Source: Heterocephalus glaber
Taxonomy: Eukaryota > Chordata > Mammalia > Rodentia > Bathyergidae
Length of the DNA stretch: 64,000 bases
Direction: 5' to 3'
Assembly: GCF_000247695.1 (NCBI RefSeq)
Contig: NW_004624781.1
Span: 13,707,463-13,771,462 of the forward strand
The notes beneath the pieces are model-generated. The model had not been told where the DNA came from, did no database searches, and worked only from the letters and a program-made list of their open reading frames with translations. Below are positions 22,573-32,482 of the stretch, piece by piece. The translations under genes were made by a program, and so were the position numbers. The stretch's first letter is position 1, and each line of letters opens with the position of its first letter.

Positions 22573-22698
22573 CCATGGCAGCGTTTCCCTTGAGTCCAGC
22601 TAAAGGCCTAGAGCCCATGGCAATGTCCTCCACAAGTGCAGCCAGAGGCCTGGAGTCCACCGCGATGTCTCATGTAAGTCCATATCAAGAATCTGCAT
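22573..22698 (+). repeat. 3-unit 42-bp tandem repeat
   Basis: Three consecutive 42-bp units, recognisable at the protein level as PMAAFPLSPAKGLE, PMAMSSTSAARGLE and STAMSHVSPYQESA. A SINE interrupts the sequence just after the third unit. It resembles an ancient mammalian repeat with GGCCTGGAGTCC-type internal repeats, so I do not claim a gene. Confidence 0.6.
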
Positions 22699-22812
22699 CT
22701 GGGGGCCGGGGATTTAGCTCAGTGGTTCTGCCACCTGCCTCACAAGCACAAAGACCTGAGTTCGATCCCCGGTACCAAAAAAAATAAAATAAAATAAAGA
22801 AAGAATCTGCAT
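22687..22812 (+). repeat. ID-like tRNA SINE, perfect 12-bp duplication
   Basis: Core GGGCCGGGGATTTAGCTC ... GAGTTCGATCCCCGGTACC with an (A)n/(AAAAT)n tail. Flanked by identical AAGAATCTGCAT at 22687-22698 and 22801-22812. The intact A and B boxes and perfect flank mark it as one of the youngest copies in the window. Confidence 0.95.
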
Positions 22813-23399
22813 TCGGAAGACCCAAAGGCCAGTGGTGGAAGCCAGAAAGCCTGTGCTGACGGAGTGAGGGGTCTGTGCTACCGGGCTGAGGGATCTACAC
22901 TGGAGCCAGGAAGTGATGCTCAAGGTAAAGACCAGAGCTCCCCTGATGAGAACAGTACCCATTTCTAGTGACAGTGAGGACATGAGCTCCTCCTCTGTAG
23001 AGAACAGCCAAGTTTGCATCAGGAAAACCATCCGCAGCAAGCTTCTCCAAGAAAATCAAGAGCACATCACATGATCTTCCCCTCCATTTTGCTTTTTATG
23101 CATTGGCAGTGATCCTTAGATGGGTCTTCCATGTCCAGAACCTCACTGATTCAGTTCAGCTGGGCGTTCCAAGTTGACCATTAGTCAATCCACCATAGAG
23201 TTGAATTATTTTTCCCCATTTGGACAGTGATTGGTTCAGCCCTGTGTATTTAATGTCTGTGCCTCTCCCTCCTCCCCATGCTCCTCCATCCACCCTCACA
23301 CATAGCTGCTTTGGAGTCTGTATGCATCCCAGTTGTTTTATCTGGCACAAACACCACACTAAATCCATTGCCATGGCTTTATTATGCCTTGCTATGTGG
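22813..23399. other. old repeat remainder, unassigned
   Basis: 22813-23090 continues the repeat-like sequence that the SINE interrupts (GGCCAGTGGTGGAAGCC, GCTCAAGGTAAAGACCAGAGC). 23100-23399 is unassigned and leads into antisense L1. Confidence 0.35.
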
Positions 23400-23765
23400 T
23401 AGAGCAAGTCCTCTTATCTTGTGCATTCTTGAGAGTATCTTTGATCTGGGTGCTTTACATTTTAGGATCAGCCTCTTAAGCCTCACAAAAATATCTACTG
23501 GCAATTTGATTGGAATTGCATTGACTACATTAATCATATGGGACCAATTTACATTATTGTCTTTCAAGCCACAAACGTAAAATATTCCATTTATATGTCT
23601 TTTTAAAAATCCTTCAGTAAAGATTTATTAATCTAACTGACATAGTCCTACAAGCTTCTTTTCAAATTATTCCTAGCTACTTGGTATCTTTAGATTATTA
23701 GGACTAATACAATGTTAAACATTTGAAATTTTCTATTTGTTGTTGATCTTTTTAAACATAAATGA

Positions 23766-23876
23766 AGCCAGAAGCTGGGACACTTGCCTGTCTTCCTAGC
23801 TACTTGGGAGGCTGAGGAAGGGGGATCACTTGAGCCTGGGAAACACAGTAAGACCCTGTCTCAGAAGAAGAAAAAT
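23766..23876 (+). repeat. B1/7SL-type SINE monomer
   Basis: TTCCTAGCTACTTGGGAGGCTGAGG, GGGATCACTTGAGCCTGGGAAAC and AAGACCCTGTCTCAGAAG form a 7SL-derived B1-like monomer inserted in the antisense L1. The 5' end is degenerate and the A tail is GAAGAAGAAAAATAG. Confidence 0.75.
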
Positions 23877-24513
23877 AGATTTTTATATATTGATTTTGTA
23901 TCTATCAATTTGATCGTCTAATATTTTAACCATAGGTTCCTTTAGATTTTATGTGCTCAAACATATCTGTGAAGAGTAACTTTTAATCCTCTACCTTCCT
24001 ATGTTTTTCTTGGCTAGTTGCTTGATAAACCCAGGACACAAGGTAAACATCAGTAATTACAAAATCAAGGCTCTTAACAGGAAAGTTTTAACTATTTCAC
24101 TATTAAGTATAGTGCCTGCTCTAGGTACTTTTTAAAAAATAAATACCCTTTGTAAGATTGAGGAATTTCCCTTTCATTACTCATTTGCTATTTTGTCTTA
24201 TTATGAATGGATGTTGACATTTATTAAATACTTTCGTGCATCCATTGAAACTGTCATATGATTTTTCATCTTTAATCTGTTAATATATCTTTCATTACAT
24301 TGTTTTCTAATTTTAAATTAGCCTTGCATTTCTAGAAAAGCTCAAATTGGTCACAATCCTTTGTATATTCTGCTACCTCAGGTTTGTTAACATTGTGTCC
24401 ATGATCTTTGCAACTACATTTATTAATGAAGTTGACCTATAATTTTCCTCTTTTGTAATGTGGTTTTTGGTATCAATGTTATGACAAGCTCAAAAAATGA
24501 CTTGGAGAGTTCC

Positions 24514-24639
24514 TTCTTATATATTTTCTTTTCTTTTTCTTTTTTTTGGTACTGGTGATCGAACTTGGGACCTTGTGCTTGCAAGGCAGGCGCTGGAACC
24601 ACTGAGCTAAATCCCCGGCCCTTTTCTTATATATTTTCT
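24514..24639 (-). repeat. ID-like tRNA SINE, perfect 16-bp duplication
   Basis: Minus-strand copy with a T-rich tail, TTGGTACTGGTGATCGAAC and CCACTGAGCTAAATCCCCGGCCC. Flanked by identical TTCTTATATATTTTCT at 24514-24529 and 24624-24639. The perfect flank shows a fairly recent insertion into the old L1. Confidence 0.95.
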
Positions 24640-25162
24640 GGAAGAGTCTCTTCCTTGAATGTTTTATGAAACTATCACAGGCCTGGAGTTTTCTATGAGA
24701 TAATATTTTTTCCCCTCTGACTTCATTTCTTTATTAGTCTAGCAGCATTAGGATTTCTATTTCTTTTTGAGTCAGTTTTGGTAAGTTATATTTTTCTAGA
24801 TAGTTATCCACTTTATTTCAATTTATAAATGTATTGCAATAAAGTCATTTATAATATCCTCTGCTCTTTAAAACCTGCAGCAACTGGAAGAATCTAACTT
24901 TTTAAATTCCCCAGTAACTAAGTATTAGTTACTTACATTATCTTTCTTTTTTTCTTGATAAATCTCATCAGTAATTTGTCAATTTTATTAGTCTCTTCAA
25001 AGGACCAACTTTTGCTTTTGTTGATTCATTTATTGTATGTTTATTTTCTGTTTCATTAACTTCTGATTTTATCTTTATTATTTCCTTCCTTTTACTGTAT
25101 TTGGGTTGAATTTGTGGATGTTTTAAAAATTCCTTAGGAAAGACATTCTCCAGGTAGTCTGT

Positions 25163-25416
25163 GATTCTCTCCAACTCTTGATAACTTGACCATGTCATTG
25201 TCTCATGTGGTCTTTCTGGCAGAACTGGACTTCTTACACAGAGTCGCAGGGTTTCTAAAGATGCAAAAGCAGAGGATTCGGGTTTTGTTAATACTTGGTC
25301 CCAGCATTGGCATGCATCACTTCCATTGCATTTTATTGAATAAGCAAATCACAAAGCCAGGTAAGATATAAAAGGAAGATAATAGTTCTACCTCTCAATA
25401 AGAAGTGTGACAAATT
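25163..25416 (+). repeat. left arm of a 1.4-kb inverted repeat
   Basis: This 254-bp block (GATTCTCTCCAACTC ... AGTGTGACAAATT) recurs in opposite orientation at 26366-26622 at roughly 88% identity by eye. It includes CATGTGGTCTTTCTGGCAGAACTGGACTTCTTACA and GCATTTTATTGAATAAGCAAATCACAAAGCC. It may be an ancient LTR-type repeat that I cannot name. It lies between two antisense L1 pieces. Confidence 0.7.
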
Positions 25417-25439
25417 ATTTGTAACTCTATCACATTCTT

Positions 25440-26115
25440 GTACATGCGTTTTGGTGTATATGTGCACATTGTTTTCTTGTATAGAGCTACACACAAGGTG
25501 TTCAATGAGATAGGCTAAATGACTCTCTAAAGTGCTGTACCAATTTACACTGCCATTAATAGTGCACCAGATTTCCCATTGATGTACATTATTACCAACA
25601 CTTAGTGAGTTGGTCTTTTTCTTTTTCCTTTGAGCCATTCTGTGAGTATATACTAGTTTCCAATTGTGAATTTAGTTTGCATTTCCTGATTACTGACTGA
25701 GGTTGATCTGCTTCTTAAGGGCTTATTTGCTACATGGATTTCCTTTTTTGTGAAATATCTTTTCAAGTCTTTAACTGGATTTTTCATGGGTGGTAGTCTG
25801 TCTTTTTAAATTTATTTGTGTAAGTTCTTTACATGTCTGGACAGGAGCCCTTGCCAGTTATATGTTGTAAAAATCTTCCCTCCATTTTGGGGCTTGGCAG
25901 GGAATTTTCATCATGGTGTCTCCTTATGAAACATTCTCGATGCTGATATAATCCTAATACAGTATTTGCTGTATGGTTAATGCTTTTTCCTCCCTTTTAA
26001 ATAGTCTCTCCTGACCCTAATGTCATAAAAATGTGAAGATATTCTTCTATATTACCTTCTGAAAACTTTATTGATTTTTCTTTTATCTGTAATTCTGCAA
26101 ACTCCTGGGGTTAAT
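25440..26115 (-). mobile_element. L1 ORF2 3' fragment, antisense (part 1)
   Basis: Reverse-strand signatures: TTTACACTGCCATTAATAGTG, TTGAGCCATTCTGTGAG, TTTGCATTTCCTGATTACTGA, CAAGTCTTTAACTGGATTTTTC and CCTTGCCAGTTATATG. It is interrupted by a MaLR LTR and resumes at about 26810. Confidence 0.82.
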
Positions 26116-26117
26116 TT

Positions 26118-26365
26118 AGTGTTTCTAGTCACTTTGCTCATCACTTGGACAAAATACTCAATACACACAACTTAAAGAAGAGGAGGTTTATTTTGGCTCA
26201 CAGTTTCAGAAGTTTCACTCCATGGTTGGCAGGGTTAAACACAGACAAGGCATGAGGGAAAGGCCTGCCATGGAGGAAAGCTGCTCACATCATGGTAACC
26301 AGGAATCAGAGAGAAGGGAGGATCCAGAAGGAACACCTTTCCGTGCCATCCCCCCACTGACATGG
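26118..26365 (-). mobile_element. MaLR LTR, antisense, first part
   Basis: CATCACTTGGACAAAATACTC, GGAGGTTTATTTTGGCTCACAG, GAGGAAAGCTGCTCACATCATGG and CCAGGAATCAGAGAGAAGG are the reversed MLT1-class LTR. It is cut at about 26365 by the right arm of the inverted repeat. Confidence 0.8.
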
Positions 26366-26622
26366 AATTTGTCACACTTCTTGTTGAGAGGTAGAACTGT
26401 TCTCTTCTTTTTATATCTTACCTGGCTTTGTGATTTGCTTATTCAATAAAATGTAATGGAAGTGATGCATGCCAATTGTGGGAGGAAGTGTTAACAAAAC
26501 CTGGAATCCTCTGCCTTTGTATCTTTGGAAACCCTAAAACTCTGTGTAAGAAATCCAGTTCTCCTGCCAGAAAGACCACATGAGATGATGGCATGGACAA
26601 GTTATCAAGAATTCAGAGACTC
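26366..26622 (-). repeat. right arm of the inverted repeat
   Basis: The inverted partner of 25163-25416. It sits inside the MaLR LTR: sequence before it reads CCCCCACTGAC and after it CCCCCAGGAC, which could be a target duplication, while the LTR consensus continues on both sides. So this copy was probably inserted or duplicated after the LTR. Confidence 0.7.
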
Positions 26623-26800
26623 ACCCCCAGGACTTGCTTCCAGCCAGTTCCTACCTCCTAACAGCACATTTAGCTCTGAGCTCATCTATGGATAAATCCA
26701 CTGATGAAAACAGCGCCCGTGATCCAAGCACCTCCCAAAAACCCTACCTCTGAACACGTGAGGCTTTTGGAGAATATTCTAGACCTAAACCATAACAATA
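26623..26800 (-). mobile_element. MaLR LTR, antisense, second part
   Basis: Continues the reversed MLT1-class consensus: ACTTGCTTCCAGCC, GATAAATCCACTGATGAAAAC, TGATCCAAGCACCTCCCAAAAACCC and AACCATAACA at the end. Confidence 0.8.
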
Positions 26801-26804
26801 TGTG

Positions 26805-28255
26805 ATGTGGAATCTCTTTTCTCCTATATGGGTGTCTGTTTGGACCCACCACCACTTATTTTTTAAAAATGTCTTTTTCCTCACTTGTCATAAACCAAAT
26901 GGATAGGCTATTCTCTTTTATCGATCTATTTTTCTATCCTTGCACCAAGATCACAATGTTCTCATTACTGTAGTTGAAAATAAGTTGATAACTGGCCAGA
27001 TAAGTACTTCAATAAAATTTCTTTTTAGATACAGTTTTATCTTTATTTAAATTTTTTGACAAGGTACATTTTTGTTATAGGTTAGTTATATCATTCATTT
27101 TTATTTCTTATCCATTAGTTGAGAGGTGTATTTTAAATGTTAAACTGTAAAGGATTTTTTTCTAGTCTTTTTAAATAATAATTACAAAAATCCACTATAC
27201 TGTGGTAAAAAAACTGATCTCCATGATACTTCTCATTTAATTTTGTTAGAGCTTAAATATGTTCTCCTCAACTACTCTCCTTGATCAATCGATCTGAAAG
27301 ATTGAGTGTCGTATGAGAATTCTGTCAAAATCTCTCATTTTGGGCTGGGGATGTAGCTCAGTGGCCCAGCATTTCCCTGGCAAGTGTGAGGCCCTGAGTC
27401 TGATTCCTAGTTATCAGAAAAGAAAAAATAAAGGAATCTTTCATTTTGATGATGGCTTTATCTGTGTCACTTTGTGATGTAGATAATTTTTATCTATATT
27501 GAGTTCACAATAGTACATATAAATTTGGAAGTGTTATTTTCCTGGTGAAATGAACTATTTGTTGGTTATGCCATTTTACTCTTCTTGCTCTAGTAATTTT
27601 CTTTTGCCTTAAGGCCCATTTTATGTGATACTAATATCAAATAAAATTCAACTTGCACTTGGTAGCTCCTTGGTCTTTTTTGAACAATTTTTAAAGAATT
27701 ATTGTCTTAATACTTTTGTGAAAATTGTCAGCTATTATCTCTTCAAATACTGCTCCTCCCAATTTCTTTTATTATCCCCCTCTGAAGTGCCAATCAAACA
27801 TTTGTTGGTTCTTCTTGCTGTTTCCCTTGTATTTCATCTCCCTTATTTTCTACATTGTCCAACATTTTGATTGTCTCAACTGCATTCTGCAACTTTTCTT
27901 TGAATCTATTTTTAAATTCACTAATTTTCTCTCTTAAACTATGTCTAACCTATTATTTAATATGTCAAATGCTGAATTTTTACTTTCAATTATTGTATTT
28001 TTCTTTTCTAGAATTCTTATTTGACTCTTTGCCCAAGTCTCCTTAGTTTTGTCTCTCTCTTTCTTGTTTAGCTTCTTAAAACATGTTAAAGACATATATT
28101 ATGTTCTTGTTTGGTATAACCAATATCAATTTCTGGCTTTAATTCTGCTATGATTTTTCCTCATGATAAATCATTATCTTTTGTTTTGTGATTTTAACAA
28201 TGAATTCACACATGGATATTCTTTGAGCCCTAAGCTACAGTTGTGTTCCTTCAAG
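26805..28255 (-). mobile_element. L1 fragments, antisense, with SINE insertion
   Basis: First part continues the interrupted L1 (TCGATCTATTTTTCTATCCTTGCACCAAGATCACAATG). 27060-27680 reads as more of L1 ORF2 in reverse (CTAGTAATTTTCTTTTGCCTTAAGGCCC). 27690-28250 looks like an older L1M upstream part in reverse. The boundaries between pieces are not exact. A SINE sits at 27343-27434. Confidence 0.68.
27329..27448 (+). repeat. ID-like SINE with 14-bp duplication
   Basis: GGGCTGGGGATGTAGCTCAGTGG ... GAGTCTGATTCCTAG plus an A-rich tail. Flanked by AATCTCTCATTTTG (27329-27342) and AATCTTTCATTTTG (27435-27448). Its GGGCTGGGGATGTAGC start marks an older ID subtype than the GGGCCGGGGATTTAGC copies. 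Confidence 0.9.
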
Positions 28256-28383
28256 AATACAAGAAAGGGGGCAAGGATTTAGCTCAGTGGCGCAGTGCCT
28301 GCCTCAAAAGTGCAAGGTCCTGAGTTCAATCCCCAGTACCAGAAAAACAAAACAAAACAAAACAAAAAAGAAAACAAGAAAGG
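28253..28383 (+). repeat. ID-like tRNA SINE with 16-bp duplication
   Basis: GGGCAAGGATTTAGCTCAG ... GAGTTCAATCCCCAGTACC with an (AAAAC)n tail. Flanked by AAGAATACAAGAAAGG (28253-28268) and AAGAAAACAAGAAAGG (28368-28383), one mismatch. Confidence 0.93.
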
Positions 28384-28449
28384 ACTGAATGCTTGCATCT
28401 GCAGGTTGCTGGAGGATCACCATTCTAAGAACATGCTATATTTTTATTT

Positions 28450-28905
28450 CATGTAGGTATTTTATTTTTTGAAACAATCCCAAATTTACAGAAAAATTGC
28501 CACCCAGAACGTTCTTCTACCTGTACACAATACAATCAACAAGCTCAGAAGGTTAGCATTGTATATTATTACTGTCTACCCCCATACCCCACTCATATGT
28601 CACCAGCTGTCTAAGTAAAATGTTGTTTAATAAGTAAGCAGATACAGACTCCTGAGATACATCCAGTTTCATATTTCTTTGGTCTCTTTTAACTGGGAGA
28701 GTTCTTCCATCTCTTTTGCACTGTCTTGATCTTGATGCGTTTAAATATCACTGGCCAATTATTCCCTAGAATGTCCCTCAATTTGTGTTTGTCTAATGTT
28801 TCCTTGTGATATGGTTTTGAGGCAATAGAACAAATGAAGCTAAAGCTGAGGCTAAGTGGGAGAAGTCAGTGCAAGGATTCAGGGGGAAAGGCAGACACCA
28901 GTTTT
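28450..28905 (-). mobile_element. old L1M 3' region, antisense (part 1)
   Basis: GAAACAATCCCAAATTTACAG, AATTGCCACCCAGAACG and TCTTGATCTTGATGCG follow the reversed 3' UTR of an old L1M subfamily. Interrupted by a younger plus-strand L1 piece at 28906-29135. Confidence 0.65.
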
Positions 28906-29135
28906 AAAGGATACTTTCCAAAGGGAAAGGAAAAATTATAAGAAAAGGAAAAAATGGAAACAAAGTCTTTGTAAATAGGGAAGGGTGGAGGGGATGAAGG
29001 GAGGGCAGGGGAAGGGGAAAAAATAAGAACCAAGATCCATCATGTACAGGCACAAGTTCCCAATGAGAAATGTAAATGTGCTGTATACCTAAAATGTACC
29101 AATGAAAGAATTTAAGGAAAAAAAAAAAAGAAAGA
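28906..29135 (+). mobile_element. 5'-truncated L1 3' UTR with poly-A
   Basis: Purine-rich L1 3' UTR (GGGAGGGCAGGGGAAGGGG, 'atgtacaggcacaagttcccaatgag', TGTACCAATGAAAGAATTT) ending in a poly-A run at 29118-29132. Probable target duplication: GGATACTTTC before and GAATACTTTC after. Typical of abortive L1 retrotransposition. Confidence 0.68.
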
Positions 29136-29905
29136 ATACTTTCTTTCAGAAACAAGAGCTATAAATGAGATCAGAGTGATGTGTGCTGAGGCCACACACC
29201 GGGAAGTTGGTAGAGTTCATGCCCCTCGGCCTCACCCTTTGCTTCTTGAAAGATGACTGCCTCCACTTCCTCCTCGCCGATCCACTTCTCCCACCACTTT
29301 AGGGAAGAAAGTCCCTTTCTAAAGGTCACTGCTGGACTCTTAGTCATCACATCCTATAGAGCTCATTCTTGGTATCCCTCCTCTTGGCCTTTCTGTAATA
29401 ACTGCACGACATTTTTCCTTACATAGCTACTTGAGATAAAACTCATTCAGGTAGCATGTGCAGTTCACCGCTTTTCAGTGTATACACAGCGCCGCGCTGT
29501 GCAGTCGTAACCATCATGGAGCTCATGACACCTTCTCACCCCCTAAGCAAATCCTGCTCTCTGTACTTGTCTCCTCTCAGTTCTCCCGTTTCCCCTTCAG
29601 CCCTAGCCAACCGCTAATCTACTTTCTGTCTATGGATTCGTCTATTTTGGACCTTTATATAAATGGAATCATGTGATGTGTGGTCTGTCTTACCTAGCGT
29701 AATGCTTTCAGAGTTCATCTGCGGTTTGGTCCTGGGCCCTTGTTTATGGCTGAGCGATAATCCATTGCAAGGATATGGGAGATTTTCTTATGTCTCCATC
29801 AGTCAGTGGACTTCACAGTCACAGTATTTTCACTTTGTGCCCATCATGAATCAAGCTGCTTTCCTTGATCTTAAAGCTTTTCCTGGGGCACCCCATTCAG
29901 GACCC
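29136..29905 (-). mobile_element. old L1M 3' region, antisense (part 2)
   Basis: From about 29418: 'aactcattcaggtagcatg', CCGCTTTTCAGTGTATAC, ATATAAATGGAATCATGTGATGTGTGGTC, 'tacctagcgtaatgctttcagagttcatctg' and 'tatggctgagcgataatccattgcaaggatatg' are classic reversed L1M ORF2-tail phrases. 29150-29417 is less certain. Confidence 0.8.
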
Positions 29906-30934
29906 CTCCTGGAAATCAGGAGCTATTGTCTTTCTCTTTATTTCCAATAAAACTTTCCAAACCTCCAAAAAGTTTTCCTTCTTTTATCTTACTTTAATGA
30001 TTATTTGTTACCTTGAGAAAGAGAAAGGAGAGAGCAGGCCAGCCTGACATTTAGTAATCTCCATGATATCGATTGGCTTTTCTGTTTCTCTTATGTCCAT
30101 TATACCACCCTTGAACAGGAGTCCAACCAATATCCAGTGATTTAAAGCCTCTGTCTTTTAATAGCTTTTCCCCTTCATCTATTTCTGCCAAAATACTTTT
30201 CCTATCTTTCAAGGGCCAAAAAGCTCTACCAAATCTTTAAGTCATCTGAAGTTCTGTAAATAACTTTTCCACAAGCCTGCCGTACTAAACTTCAGTAAGC
30301 TTTTATGTACATACAGCACATACTTTACATTATGACTATTTATTTATGTATCCCCTATCTTCCCTACCAAAATGGCAGTACATGAGGACACTATCTTTCC
30401 TTTGTATTTCTATAGCATCTCTTCAATTTCCTCATTTAAGATATGGGATTGATTTATTTTTGAAATTGCTAGGTGAATCATATAAACTGACTCAATATTT
30501 CAAAAGAATAGCTAGAGAACTGGGGGAAAGTTACTTGGGGATCTGAGTTACCCAGAATTTAAAACATCAGTTATCTTTAACTTAAGATGATTATTGTCTT
30601 CTGAATAATTCCTACTCTATTCCTTTTGGGGTAATGACTCATTGTTTTAAATATACCATGATGCAACACTAATTCTAAGACAATATCAATGTATGAAAAG
30701 CAAATGTTGACTTAAAAAAATAATCAATTCACTAGACTTAGGGGCATTATAGTTTCCCAAATTGCATCTTTATTAAAAACAGACAAAGCAACAACCAACT
30801 CAAACAGCTATCTATAAAGGGCAGTGTAAGCTAAAGGAATTTCACACTCAACCAGATGGAACTTCCACCAGTGGTACAATATGCCAGGGTAAGTGGCAGG
30901 AAAGGATTTACAAAATGGACTTTAAAACACTTAA
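29906..30934. other. intergenic; weak L2 trace
   Basis: 30140-30430 loosely follows an L2 3' end on the plus strand (TTTATTTATGTATCCCCTATC ... GGCAGTACATGAGGACACTATC). Nothing else is recognised up to 30934. Confidence 0.35.
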
Positions 30935-31047
30935 AAATCGCTGAAGATGTAACTCAGTGATAGAATACCTGCCTGGCATGCATAAAGCCCTAGGTCTGAT
31001 CTCCTGCACCACAAAGATAAAAGAAAAGGAAGGAAAAGAAAAGAAAA
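30935..31047 (+). repeat. old ID-like SINE
   Basis: CGCTGAAGATGTAACTCAGTGATAGAATACCTGCCTGGCATGC and GGTCTGATCTCCTGCACCAC plus an A/G-rich tail. A diverged ID element on the plus strand. Confidence 0.78.
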
Positions 31048-31249
31048 TCCTTTTAAAAGATATCATTATTATCTTCAAAAGATTGCAAATTTTAGCACCC
31101 CTTGTAAAGTATTCTGGCCCATGAAATTTAAACATGAATCTTATCAATCTTCTAAGGTAATCATCAGTTTTCAGAAAAGGCAGAATGTAGAGGAATAAGT
31201 TAAATAACACCACCAGTAATGAAATGAATTAAGAGTGTACAAGGAATGA

Positions 31250-31392
31250 TCAAAATATATGAGAAATGTTTACAATTAAAAAATTTATTACAGTAGAAGA
31301 CACATTGCCATTAACCTCTCAAAATACTCCTCTTCTCTTTGAACAGACTTATCCCATCACTCTTGCCACTTCCTGAAGCGGTTCTGTTTACA
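31250..31392 (-). mobile_element. mariner transposase 3' end, antisense
   Basis: On the minus strand this gives CTTCAGGAAGTGGCAAGAG ... GGATAAGTCTG, then a stop and AATAAATTTTTTAA. It is the same module that appears on the plus strand at 31620-31730. So it is the end of a mariner-type transposase gene, facing away from its partner. Confidence 0.6.
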
Positions 31393-31770
31393 GGGTACGA
31401 TCAGAAATCAGGTGAGTGCTGCTGGCTACTCCTGTCTAGTGGAAAGGCAGGCCAGTGAAGACTTTACACTGTGTCCTCATCCACCTTATTCACCAGATCT
31501 GGCACCATGTGGCTTCTGGCTCTTTCCCAAAGTCAAAAATGACCTTGAAAGGTAAAAATGCTATGAATTGATTGAAGATATCAAGGCAGCCACAACAGTA
31601 CAACTAAAGATGCAAAAGTGGACTTTCAGAAATGCTTCATAAGGTGGTAAGAACAATGGGATCAGTGCGTTGGAAGCAAGGGGGGAGATTAATGGCAAAA
31701 TGTCTTTTAATACAATAAATTTTTTAAAACATTAAGCATTCACTGTATTTTTTTGTCACACCTCATAAAC
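31393..31770 (+). mobile_element. mariner (TcMar) transposase remnant, 3' part
   Basis: The plus strand encodes HPPYSPDLAPCGFWLFPK at about 31483-31537, the conserved YSPDLAP..FWLFPK motif next to the third catalytic residue of mariner transposases. The position that is normally Asp after APC reads Gly, and the frame is broken soon after. It continues through GCTTCATAAGGTGGTAAG ... GGGATCAGTGCG and ends in TTTTTTGTCACACCTCATA, a likely terminal repeat. A dead DNA transposon. Confidence 0.85.
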
Positions 31771-31799
31771 TATTTCATGATACAAATAACATGTTTGGT

Positions 31800-32226
31800 T
31801 TTTAACAAATCAATGGCATAAAAAAACCCCAAGGGATTGGGGATTATTTTAAATCAAAGGCTTGTGAGAGATATTACAATAAATGCAGTATGTGGAACTT
31901 GTTTGGATTATTTCAACAATTTACCTATAAAAAGACACTTTCAAGGTAACCAAAAACATTTGCATATGTACTGGGTTATAGATTATGCTAAGAAATGACT
32001 CTTAATTCTATTAGCTATAACAATGTCATGGTGGTAGTATGTGTACTGAAGTATGGACATATGACATGGCCCCGTATCTTGGATATGCCTACAGGGGAAA
32101 TGAAGGAGTTTAACAAATTATCAATGCATTTAAAAGTGGTAACAGGAACATTGGAGTTCATTATAAACCTCACTCTCCTTTTGAGTATGTTTGAGATGTT
32201 TTTTCACAATAAAAAAATTTATAAGA
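31800..32226 (+). mobile_element. old L1M 3' UTR
   Basis: GGGATTATTTTAAATCAAAGG, ACAATAAATGCAGTATGTGGAACTTGTTTGGATTATTTC, ATAAAAAGACACTTTC, ATGTACTGGGTTATAGATTATGC and the closing GAGTATGTTTGAGATGTTTTTTCACAATAAAAAAA are the end of an old L1M subfamily 3' UTR with its polyadenylation signal. Confidence 0.78.
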
Positions 32227-32269
32227 AAACAGAAGAATATTAACACAAAAGATTTAAATTTAAGCCAAA

Positions 32270-32482
32270 TATGCCAAGTACTTACTATGGTTAAGCCCTG
32301 TCCTAGGTATAACATTTTATAAATGGTACCTTACATCATCCTCAGCGTAACCTGGGAGGAAGGTATCCGTCTTCTCATTCCCTATATGAGCAAGCAGAGG
32401 CTCAGAGAGACAGAGTTTACCTGAACTCACAGTTGGTGATAGTGGAATTAGAATGCAAATCCAAATCCCATGACCAAATCCG
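32270..32482 (+). repeat. MIR SINE
   Basis: AAGTACTTACTATGG, CTGTCCTAGGTATAAC, TACATCATCCTCAGCGTAACC, GAGCAAGCAGAGGCTCAGAGAGAC and GAACTCACAGTTGG follow the MIR/MIRb 3' half in order. Confidence 0.8.

Larger units (their letters stand above)
23400..25162 (-). mobile_element. L1 ORF2 fragment, antisense
   Basis: Reverse-strand ORF2 signatures in order: TTTACATTTTAGGATCAGCC, GATTGGAATTGCATTGACTAC, ATTTTAAATTAGCCTTGCATTTC, GTTGACCTATAATTTTCCTC, and 'agtctcttcaaaggaccaacttttgcttttgttgattc'. Two SINEs have inserted in it (23766-23876 and 24514-24639). Diverged and broken. Confidence 0.83.
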
